Assembly (NCBI RefSeq): GCF_014648915.1 | Contig: NZ_BMSA01000003.1 | Span: 372,001 to 436,000, forward strand | Length of the DNA stretch: 64,000 bases | Origin: Streptomyces phaeofaciens | GTDB taxonomy: Bacteria; Actinomycetota; Actinomycetes; Streptomycetales; Streptomycetaceae | Reading direction: 5' to 3' | Shown here: piece after piece, positions 55,767 through 62,615 of the stretch | How positions within the stretch are numbered: the first letter of the stretch is position 1 | How the letters are laid out: each line of letters starts with the position of its first letter | Program-made: the position numbers and the translations under genes | Notes under the pieces: model-generated | Database searches by the model: none | What the model was told of the DNA's origin: nothing | Seen by the model: the letters and a program-made list of their open reading frames with translations, nothing else

Positions 55767-56990
55767 ATGAGCCACGACTCCACTGCCGCGCCGGAAGCCG
55801 CGGCCCGGAAGCTTTCCGGGCGACGCCGCAAGGAGATCGTCGCGGTGCTGCTGTTCAGCGGCGGCCCCATCTTCGAGAGTTCCATTCCGCTGTCGGTGTT
55901 CGGGATTGACCGCCAGGACGCCGGCGTGCCGCGCTACCGCCTGTTGGTGTGCGGCGGCGAGGACGGCCCGCTGCGGACCACAGGGGGCCTGGAACTCACC
56001 GCGCCGCATGGCTTGGAAGCGATCTCGCGAGCGGGCACGGTCGTCGTACCGGCCTGGCGTTCGATCACTTCTCCGCCACCGGAGGACGCGCTCGACGCAC
56101 TGCGGCGGGCGCATGAAGAGGGAGCCCGCATCGTGGGCCTGTGCACCGGCGCGTTCGTGCTGGCCGCCGCGGGTCTGCTGGACGGCCGCCCGGCCACCAC
56201 CCACTGGATGTACGCACCGACGCTGGCCAAGCGCTACCCGTCGGTCCACGTGGATCCACGCGAACTGTTCGTCGACGACGGCGACGTCCTGACGTCGGCG
56301 GGCACGGCGGCCGGAATCGATCTCTGTCTCCACATCGTGCGGACGGACCACGGCAACGAGGCGGCGGGCGCACTGGCCCGGCGTCTGGTGGTCCCGCCGC
56401 GCCGGTCGGGCGGTCAGGAGCGCTACCTCGACCGGTCTTTACCCGAAGAGATCGGCGCCGACCCGCTGGCCGAGGTCGTCGCCTGGGCGCTGGAACACCT
56501 CCACGAGCAGTTCGACGTGGAGACACTGGCGGCACGCGCCTATATGAGCCGCCGTACGTTCGACCGCCGTTTCCGGTCACTCACCGGCAGCGCGCCGTTG
56601 CAGTGGCTGATCACCCAGCGGGTGCTCCAGGCGCAGCGGCTGCTGGAGACGTCCGACTACTCGGTGGACGAGGTCGCGGGGCGCTGCGGCTTCCGTTCGC
56701 CGGTGGCGCTGCGGGGGCACTTCCGGCGGCAGCTGGGCTCGTCGCCCGCGGCGTACCGGGCGGCGTACCGGGCGCGGCGTCCGCAGAGTGAGCGGACGGC
56801 GGACCCGGAGCCGTCGCCGCCGCCCGCTCCGGCGGGGCTGCATCAGGAAGCGCCGGGACCGGTGCCGCCGCAGCTGCGGCGGACCGCCGCGACGACCAGC
56901 GCGCTGGGCTCGTCGCCCGGCCTGTCGGATCACGCCCGCGAGGCGTACGCCGCCCGGGCCGGTGTGCCGGGGCAGCGCAGCGGACTGTAG
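55767..56990 (+). CDS. adpA: pleiotropic developmental regulator AdpA (AraC family), with TTA codon
   Basis: 407 residues from ATG 55767. A DJ-1/PfpI-like dimerisation domain (VAVLLFSGGPIFESSIPLSVF, IVGLCTGAFVLAAAGLL, residues about 25-200) is followed by an AraC DNA-binding domain with two helix-turn-helices (DVETLAARAYMSRRTFDRRFRS and YSVDEVAGRCGFRSPVALRGHF split by a linker). It controls sporulation and secondary metabolism genes in Streptomyces. Codon 225 (56439-56441) is the rare leucine codon TTA, so its translation needs the bldA tRNA. The C-terminal 70 residues are a Pro/Arg/Ala tail typical of AdpA. Confidence 0.96.
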   Translation: MSHDSTAAPEAAARKLSGRRRKEIVAVLLFSGGPIFESSIPLSVFGIDRQDAGVPRYRLLVCGGEDGPLRTTGGLELTAPHGLEAISRAGTVVVPAWRSITSPPPEDALDALRRAHEEGARIVGLCTGAFVLAAAGLLDGRPATTHWMYAPTLAKRYPSVHVDPRELFVDDGDVLTSAGTAAGIDLCLHIVRTDHGNEAAGALARRLVVPPRRSGGQERYLDRSLPEEIGADPLAEVVAWALEHLHEQFDVETLAARAYMSRRTFDRRFRSLTGSAPLQWLITQRVLQAQRLLETSDYSVDEVAGRCGFRSPVALRGHFRRQLGSSPAAYRAAYRARRPQSERTADPEPSPPPAPAGLHQEAPGPVPPQLRRTAATTSALGSSPGLSDHAREAYAARAGVPGQRSGL

Positions 56991-57005
56991 GACTCCGGAA
57001 ACCGG

Positions 57006-57042
57006 GGGCGGTGTGGGCGTCTTTTCGCCCCGCCGCCCTTTT
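57006..57042 (+). terminator. terminator of adpA
   Basis: GGGCGG (57006-57011) with CCGCCC (57033-57038), inner GGGCG/CGCCC pairing, and a following TTTT. It begins 16 bases past the adpA stop. Confidence 0.7.
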
Positions 57043-57127
57043 CCGTTCCCCTCCGTCCCGGGCCCCCGGGGAGGTCCGCCCCTGCGCGGGGCACCGGAAA
57101 AGGGGACGTCAGCTTTAGGGTGGTCGC

Positions 57128-57730
57128 ATGAACGATCGCATGGTGTGGATCGACTGCGAGATGACCGGCCTCTCGCTGTCCGACGACGCGCTCATCGAGG
57201 TGGCCGCCCTCGTCACCGACTCCGAGCTGAACATCCTCGGCGAGGGGGTGGACATCGTCATCCGGCCACCGGCCAGATCGCTGGAGACGATGCCGGACGT
57301 GGTGCGCCAGATGCACACCGCGTCCGGGCTGCTGGAGGAGCTGGCCGGCGGCACCACCCTCGCCGAGGCCGAGGAGCAGGTGCTGGCCTATGTCCGGGAG
57401 CATGTGAAGGAGCCCGGCAAGGCGCCGCTGTGCGGCAACTCCGTCGGCACGGACCGCGGCTTCCTCGCCCGGGACATGGCGTCCCTCGAGGACTACCTGC
57501 ACTACCGGATCGTGGACGTCTCCTCGGTCAAGGAGCTGGCCCGCCGCTGGTACCCGCGGGCGTACTTCAACAGCCCCGAGAAGAACGGCAACCACCGCGC
57601 CCTCGCCGACATCCGCGAGTCGATCGCGGAGCTGCGCTACTACCGCGAGGCCATCTTCGTGCCGCAGCCCGGACCGGACTCCGACACCGCCCGGACCATC
57701 GCCGCGAAGCACGTCGTGACCGCCCGGTAA
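57128..57730 (+). CDS. orn: oligoribonuclease
   Basis: 200 residues, ATG 57128. DEDDh exonuclease motifs: WIDCEMTGL with Asp9 and Glu11, then a middle Asp and the final HRALADIRESI with His and Asp. It degrades 2-5 nucleotide RNA oligomers and pGpG. The orn gene immediately after adpA is the known Streptomyces order (ornA). A tRNA-His gene follows. Confidence 0.95.
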   Translation: MNDRMVWIDCEMTGLSLSDDALIEVAALVTDSELNILGEGVDIVIRPPARSLETMPDVVRQMHTASGLLEELAGGTTLAEAEEQVLAYVREHVKEPGKAPLCGNSVGTDRGFLARDMASLEDYLHYRIVDVSSVKELARRWYPRAYFNSPEKNGNHRALADIRESIAELRYYREAIFVPQPGPDSDTARTIAAKHVVTAR

Positions 57731-57812
57731 AAGGCGGGCGCGAGCACCCCTTCGGACCCTGTACACTTTTTCTCGGCCGGTCAGGAAGCCGCAAGGTTCC
57801 AGCGCCGGTCGT

Positions 57813-57886
57813 GGTGGGTGTAGCTCAGCTGGTAGAGCACCTGGTTGTGGTCCAGGATGCCGCGGGTTCGAGTCCCGTCACTCACC
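57813..57886 (+). tRNA. tRNA-His (anticodon GTG)
   Basis: A cloverleaf can be drawn: acceptor GTGGGTG (57814-57820) pairs with CACTCAC (57879-57885) with one G-T; the D-arm TAGCTCAGCTGGTAGAGCA follows; the anticodon arm CCTGG-TT-GTG-GT-CCAGG has anticodon GTG; the T-arm contains GGTTCGAGTCCC. The extra G at 57813 pairs with the C discriminator at 57886, the histidine-specific G-1:C73. CCA is not encoded. Confidence 0.97.
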
Positions 57887-57892
57887 CTGAGT

Positions 57893-57934
57893 GATCAGGC
57901 GGTGACCTTCCGGAAGGAAGGTCACCGCCTGATC
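57893..57934 (+). terminator. perfect 19-bp hairpin terminator behind tRNA-His
   Basis: Positions 57893-57911 pair with 57916-57934 around a GGAA tetraloop, followed by GTGTTTT. It ends before the acetyltransferase gene starts. Confidence 0.92.
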
Positions 57935-57952
57935 GTGTTTTCGGGAGCAGTC

Positions 57953-58465
57953 GTGCGCCTCGGACCGATCCGTACCGCCCGCCTCGACCTCCTTCCTCTG
58001 CGCGTCGAGCACGCCGAGGAGATGGCCGCGGTCCTCTCCGACCCCGCCCTGCACACCTTCGTCGGCGGCTCCCCCAGCACCCCCGACGCCCTGCGCACCC
58101 GCTACGCCCGGCTCGTCGCCGGCTCCCCCGACCCCGCCGTCTCCTGGTGCAACTGGGTGCTGCGGGCGCGGGACGACGGCCGGCTGGCCGGCACCGTCCA
58201 GGCCACCGTCGACGGACCCGGCCGGGACCGCGCCGAGATCGCCTGGGTCGTCGGTACGCCCTGGCAGGGGCGCGGTCTCGCGTCCGAGGCGGCCCGCGGG
58301 CTCGTCGCACGGCTGCGGGAGGAGGGGGTCCGGACGGTCGTCGCGCATGTGCATCCCGGACATCACGCGTCCGCCGCCGTGGCCCGGGCCGCCGGACTCG
58401 CGCCGACCGCGGAGATCCAGGACGGCGAGGTGCGGTGGCGGCTGGGGCCCGAGCAGCCCCGGTAA
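57953..58465 (+). CDS. GNAT-family N-acetyltransferase
   Basis: 170 residues from GTG 57953 with GGGAG upstream; a GTG at 57935 is inside the tRNA terminator and therefore poor. GNAT motif A appears as GTPWQGRGLASEAARGLVARL, with the early RLGPIRTARLDLLPL typical of RimJ-like acetyltransferases. The acceptor is unknown. It stands alone between the tRNA terminator and the regulator gene. Confidence 0.85.
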   Translation: MRLGPIRTARLDLLPLRVEHAEEMAAVLSDPALHTFVGGSPSTPDALRTRYARLVAGSPDPAVSWCNWVLRARDDGRLAGTVQATVDGPGRDRAEIAWVVGTPWQGRGLASEAARGLVARLREEGVRTVVAHVHPGHHASAAVARAAGLAPTAEIQDGEVRWRLGPEQPR

Positions 58466-58623
58466 ACGTGATGCTCGTCGTTCCTGTCCCGCTGACGGAG
58501 CCGATCGGCTTCCCTTAGGCTCTTGAGGCTGAGCGGAACGATCGCCACCGCACGACCGGCGGGGCAACCGACAGTACGCCGGTACGGTCGGTTCCGCCTG
58601 GACTGTCGAGGGGAACGGCATCA

Positions 58624-59643
58624 GTGATCTGCTACATACCGACCCCCGAGGACGTCGCGAGGATCCGTTTCTCGCTGTCGCCCCTCGGGGAGTGCGTGTA
58701 CAGCATTCGGATGCTCTTCTCACCCGACCGCAGGCGCCGGCATCAGCACCAGCCCTGGGTCGACGACGTGTGGGCCCGGCTGAAGACCCTCGACATCCGC
58801 CCGCTGCGGGCCGTGATCCCGCCCACCGGTTACGTCCCCGACTTCCTCACCCCGGCCCCCGGCACCGGCCCGGCGAACGTCGCCGAGGAACTGGCCGTGG
58901 TGCGCGAGACCCCGCTGGAGCACTTCGTCGGGGAGGTCGCCTGGATGGCGAACGACCCCGGCACACCCGCCGACTGGCGCCGCGAGGCCGCTCCCCTGCA
59001 CCGCCGGATGCTCGACGAACCGGCCTGGGCGATCGCGAAGATCACCCAACTGCTGGACGCCTACTGGAAGCTGGCCCTGGAGCCGTGCTGGCGGCATCTG
59101 CACAGCGGGCTCCAGTCCGACATCCGCTCCCGGATGCACGTCATCGAGGGCTCCGGCGCGGCCCCGATGTTCTCCTCCCTGCACGAGCGGGTCGGCTGGC
59201 GCAACGACCGGATCACCGTGCGCAGCGCCTACGACTTCCAGGAACAACTCGGCGGGGAGGGACTGGTCCTCGTGCCGAGCGTGTTCTGCGGGCCCGAGGT
59301 GCTGACCATGCTGCCGCCGCTCCAGCCGATGATCGTCTACCCCCGGCCGGAGGCGGCCGAGTTCTGGAACGGGCTGCGCTCGGACCGGCCGAGCCCGCTG
59401 GCCGCGCTGCTCGGCGGGGTCCGCGCCGCGGTGCTCCAGGCCCTGCTGGTGCCGTCCTCCACGAGCCGGCTCGCCGCCGAGGTGAACGTCACCCCGGGCG
59501 CGATCAGCCAGCACATCGCGGTGCTGCGCGACTGCAACCTCGTCACGAGCAAGCGGGTCGGGCGCAGTGTCGAGCACTCCCTGACGGAGGCCGGCGAGGG
59601 CCTCGTCCGGGGTGCCGTGGCCCCGTGGGGACGCGCGGCCTGA
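58624..59643 (+). CDS. DUF5937/ArsR-like winged-helix transcriptional regulator
   Basis: 339 residues from GTG 58624. The long N-terminal domain (DVARIRFSLSPLGECVYSIRML and a middle ALEPCWRHL) matches the DUF5937 type of Streptomyces regulators. The C-terminal helix-turn-helix is ArsR-like: TSRLAAEVNVTPGAISQHIAVLRDCNLVTSKRVGRSVEHSLT. It lies 175 bases upstream of the FAD-oxidase operon on the same strand, and a TTTAGC-N4-GCTAAA palindrome sits in between, so it is the likely pathway-specific regulator. Ligand unknown. Confidence 0.8.
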   Translation: MICYIPTPEDVARIRFSLSPLGECVYSIRMLFSPDRRRRHQHQPWVDDVWARLKTLDIRPLRAVIPPTGYVPDFLTPAPGTGPANVAEELAVVRETPLEHFVGEVAWMANDPGTPADWRREAAPLHRRMLDEPAWAIAKITQLLDAYWKLALEPCWRHLHSGLQSDIRSRMHVIEGSGAAPMFSSLHERVGWRNDRITVRSAYDFQEQLGGEGLVLVPSVFCGPEVLTMLPPLQPMIVYPRPEAAEFWNGLRSDRPSPLAALLGGVRAAVLQALLVPSSTSRLAAEVNVTPGAISQHIAVLRDCNLVTSKRVGRSVEHSLTEAGEGLVRGAVAPWGRAA

Positions 59644-59673
59644 GCGTGGAACGCGCCCGCCGCGATCCCCGTC

Positions 59674-59689
59674 TTTAGCGCCAGCTAAA
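59674..59689 (+). promoter_or_regulatory. AT-rich palindrome, candidate operator of the operon
   Basis: TTTAGC-GCCA-GCTAAA, a perfect 6-bp-arm palindrome, 130 bases before the FAD-oxidase start. Such AT-rich symmetry is rare in this DNA and fits ArsR-type binding. Confidence 0.55.
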
Positions 59690-59818
59690 ACCTTTGGCCT
59701 GGGCGACACCGTGTGTTTGGCTGTGCGCGCTGCGCGACGCCGTACGCCGCCACCTGCGCGTACCGCACCTCTCGACCGCGCGCTCTCCACCCCCACGATC
59801 CGGAAAGGGACCACCCTG

Positions 59819-61291
59819 GTGCCCGCAACACCCACCGAGGACAACCGCCCGCACGATGTCGTCGTCGTCGGAAACGGCTCGCTCGGCCTGTCCCTCGGCC
59901 TGACCCTCGCCCGCCGCGGCATACGCGTCGCCGTACTCGGCCGCCCGCACCGGCCCGGAGCCGCCTCGTCGGCCGCGGGCGCGATGATCGGCACCTTCGG
60001 CGAGGTCACCACGACCCTGCTGAAGAGCGAGTACGGCCGCACCAAGCTCGACTGGGCCTACCAGGCCAGCAAGTTGTGGCCCGAGTGGCTGGCGGGGCTC
60101 GCCCCGGACGGCGACGGCGACGGCAGCGACCTGCTGACCGCCGACGGCACCGTCGTCCTGCTCAACACCGTGGGCCTGCCGGAGATCGACACCCAGAACT
60201 ACAAGGCGATCCGCACCGCGCTCGTCGAGTACGGCGAGAAGTACGAGGACGTCGACCCCGAGGACGTCGAGTGGCTGGACGCCGAGCCGACCGCCCGTCC
60301 GCTCCAGGCGATGTTCCTGCCGAACGAGCACGCGGTGAACTCCCATGAGCTGCTGGTGCGCCTGGAGCGGGCGTTCCTCGCCGCCGGCGGCACCCTGATC
60401 GCCGAACAAGCTACGCGTGTCGACCAGGGCGGCGGCCGGGTGCGCGGTGTCGAGCTGGAGTCCGGGACGGTGCTGAGCGCCGGCCAGGTGGTGCTCGCCG
60501 CCGGCGCGGCCACCCAGACGGTGCTGGACACCGTGCCCGAACTGGCCGCCCGCATCCCCCGGCTGATCAGCGGCTACGGCGTCTCGGCGCTGGTCGACAC
60601 CGAGGACGGCACCTCGCCGCGCAGCGTCCTGCGCACCCCCAACCGGGCCTTCGCCTGCGGTCTGCACGTCGTGCCGCGCGGCTCCGGACAGGTCTACGTC
60701 GGCGCCACGAACATCATCTCCCCCGAACCCCGGGAGACCGCCCTCATCTCCGACGTGCTGTTCCTGCTGAACTGCGGCAACCGCCAGATCCGCCGCAACC
60801 TCGGCGAGAGCGGGCTGCGGAAGATCCAGGTCGGCAACCGGCCCGTCGCCCTGGACGGCATGCCGCTGCTCGGCGAGACCGGCCTCGACGGGCTGTGGAT
60901 GATGACCGGCACCTACCGGGACGGCCTCACCCTCACCCCGCTGCTGGCCCGGGAGATGACCGCCGCCCTGCTCGGCGAGGAGACCTCCATCGACCTGGGC
61001 CTGTTCGGCCCGGTGCGCGCCCCGATCCAGCCGTTCAGCCGCGCCGAGATCGTGGAGACCACCGTCACCCACATGCTGGCGACCGGCTACGAGTCCGACT
61101 GGACCGTGCCCGTGGAGTGGCCCTTCACCATCGAGCACTACCTGCGCGTGGCGTACACCCGGATCGCGGACGAGTTCGACCCGGCCTTCACCCCGCCGCC
61201 GGAGCTGCTGGCCTCCTCGCGCATCCACCCCTCGCTGGCCCAGGCGCTGCGCGACTACTACGCGGCGAGCCACGCCGCGGCGGCCGGCTGA
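59819..61291 (+). CDS. FAD-dependent amine/amino acid oxidoreductase (DAO family)
   Basis: 490 residues from GTG 59819 with AAAGGGA upstream. The N-terminal Rossmann motif VVVVGNGSLGLSLGLTLARRG (GNGSLG at 18-23) binds FAD, and the C-terminal VGNRPVALDGMPLLGETGLDGLWMMTGTYRDGLTLTPLLA is the DAO/glycine-oxidase signature (given in two parts: RPVALDGMPLLGE and GLWMMTGTYRDGLTLTPLLA). It likely oxidises an amine or amino acid, or forms an imine. First gene of a co-directional set with a PrmC-like methyltransferase, AroQ mutase and PabAB synthase. Its C-terminal 80 residues extend beyond the usual DAO end. Confidence 0.85.
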   Translation: MPATPTEDNRPHDVVVVGNGSLGLSLGLTLARRGIRVAVLGRPHRPGAASSAAGAMIGTFGEVTTTLLKSEYGRTKLDWAYQASKLWPEWLAGLAPDGDGDGSDLLTADGTVVLLNTVGLPEIDTQNYKAIRTALVEYGEKYEDVDPEDVEWLDAEPTARPLQAMFLPNEHAVNSHELLVRLERAFLAAGGTLIAEQATRVDQGGGRVRGVELESGTVLSAGQVVLAAGAATQTVLDTVPELAARIPRLISGYGVSALVDTEDGTSPRSVLRTPNRAFACGLHVVPRGSGQVYVGATNIISPEPRETALISDVLFLLNCGNRQIRRNLGESGLRKIQVGNRPVALDGMPLLGETGLDGLWMMTGTYRDGLTLTPLLAREMTAALLGEETSIDLGLFGPVRAPIQPFSRAEIVETTVTHMLATGYESDWTVPVEWPFTIEHYLRVAYTRIADEFDPAFTPPPELLASSRIHPSLAQALRDYYAASHAAAAG

Positions 61292-61395
61292 CCTTCCGCC
61301 CGCGACTCCCCCACCCCCCACTCCCCGCACGGCACGGCGCGCACCGCACCCCGGTGCGCCCCGCGCCGCGTGTCGTTCGAAAGGACCGACCCACG

Positions 61396-62283
61396 GTGGT
61401 GGCACAGCCACTCGAAGAACTCCTCCTCCAGGACCTGCTCGAGGAATCGGAGCGCACCCTCACCACGAGCGGGGTGTGGAGTCCGCGGGCGGACGCCGAG
61501 GCGCTCGCCGCCCATGTCCTGGGGGTGCCCGCGGGCGCCCTCGACACGGGCCGCGCGGTGCCCGGCGACGCCGTGCGCGAGCTGCGCGCGCTGGTGGCCC
61601 GGCGGGCCGCGCGGATCCCGCTCGGGCACCTCACCGGCCGGGCCCGGCTCGGCGGCATCGAGGTCACGGTGACCGAGGACGTGTTCGTCCCGCGCTTCCC
61701 CACCGAACGCCTGCTGGCCTGGGGGCTGTCGGCGCTGGCCGGCACCCGGGCGCCGGTCGTGGTCGACCTGTGCACGGGCTCCGCGGCGCTCGCCCTGGCC
61801 CTGGCCCACGCCCGCCCCGACGCCGAGGTGCACGCCGTCGACCTGGACCCGGCGGCGCTGGCGTGCGCCCGGGGCAACGCCGCCGACCGGGCGGCGGCCG
61901 GCGACACCCCGGTCACCGTGCACGCGGGGGACGTCGGCGACCCGGGGCTGCTCGCGCACCTGGACGGCCGGGCCGACCTGGTGCTCGCCAACCCCCCGTA
62001 CGTGCCGGTGGGCACCAAGCTGCTGCCGGAGTGGGGCGAGCACCACCCCCGGCAGGCGATCTTCGGCGGAACGGACGGGCTCGACGTGATCCGCAAGGTC
62101 GTCGGCCGCGCCGCCCGGCTGCTGCGGCCCGGGGGCGCCCTGGCGATCGAGCACGGCGACGCCCAGATCGACGTCCTCCCGGTCCTGCTCGCCGCGTCCG
62201 GTGCCTTCGACGACGCCGAGGGCCACCGCGACCAGGAGGACCGCCCCCGATACACCACGACATTCAGGAAGGCAGTGGCATGA
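61396..62283 (+). CDS. PrmC/HemK-like SAM methyltransferase
   Basis: 295 residues from GTG 61396. It has the PrmC layout: an N-terminal helical domain, VFVPRFPTERLL, SAM motif I VVDLCTGSAALAL at 122-134 and the catalytic NPPY at 199-202. PrmC itself methylates Gln in release factors; this one sits in a putative biosynthetic operon with start and stop fused to the mutase by ATGA, so it more likely N-methylates a pathway intermediate. That is inference. A housekeeping prmC is expected elsewhere near prfA. Confidence 0.85.
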   Translation: MVAQPLEELLLQDLLEESERTLTTSGVWSPRADAEALAAHVLGVPAGALDTGRAVPGDAVRELRALVARRAARIPLGHLTGRARLGGIEVTVTEDVFVPRFPTERLLAWGLSALAGTRAPVVVDLCTGSAALALALAHARPDAEVHAVDLDPAALACARGNAADRAAAGDTPVTVHAGDVGDPGLLAHLDGRADLVLANPPYVPVGTKLLPEWGEHHPRQAIFGGTDGLDVIRKVVGRAARLLRPGGALAIEHGDAQIDVLPVLLAASGAFDDAEGHRDQEDRPRYTTTFRKAVA

Positions 62284-62615
62284 CGACGACCTCGACCGCC
62301 GAAGCCGGTCTGGCCGGCATGCGCGACGAACTCGACCGCACGGACCTGCGGTTGCTGGACACGCTCAGGGACCGCATCGAGATCTGCGTGCGGATCGCCG
62401 AGTACAAACGGGAGCACGCGGTACCGATGATGCAGCCGCACCGCATCGGCGTGGTCCAGGAGCGCGCGGCCCGCTTCGGTGCCGCGAACGGCATCGACGG
62501 GACGTTCCTGCGCCGGCTCTACGACCTGATCATCGAGGAGACCTGCCGCGTCGAGGACCTCGTCATCGACGGGCCGCCCACCGAGCGGCGGACGGGCGCG
62601 GACGAGCAGGCATGA
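62280..62615 (+). CDS. AroQ-type mutase (candidate 4-amino-4-deoxychorismate mutase, PapB-like)
   Basis: 111 residues, ATG 62280 in an ATGA overlap. One chorismate-mutase helix bundle: MRDELDRTDLRLLDTLRDRIEICVRIAEYK, then an MMQPHRIGVVQERA helix and a C-terminal LYDLIIEETCRVED. It lies between a methyltransferase and a PabAB-type aminodeoxychorismate synthase. That context (as in chloramphenicol and pristinamycin clusters) points to conversion of 4-amino-4-deoxychorismate to 4-amino-4-deoxyprephenate. Plain chorismate mutase activity is the alternative. Confidence 0.85.
   Translation: MTTTSTAEAGLAGMRDELDRTDLRLLDTLRDRIEICVRIAEYKREHAVPMMQPHRIGVVQERAARFGAANGIDGTFLRRLYDLIIEETCRVEDLVIDGPPTERRTGADEQA

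Noticed and set aside
57893..57937. GTG 57935 as start of the acetyltransferase gene
   Set aside because: It lies at the foot of the tRNA terminator without a ribosome site; GTG 57953 has GGGAG at good spacing.
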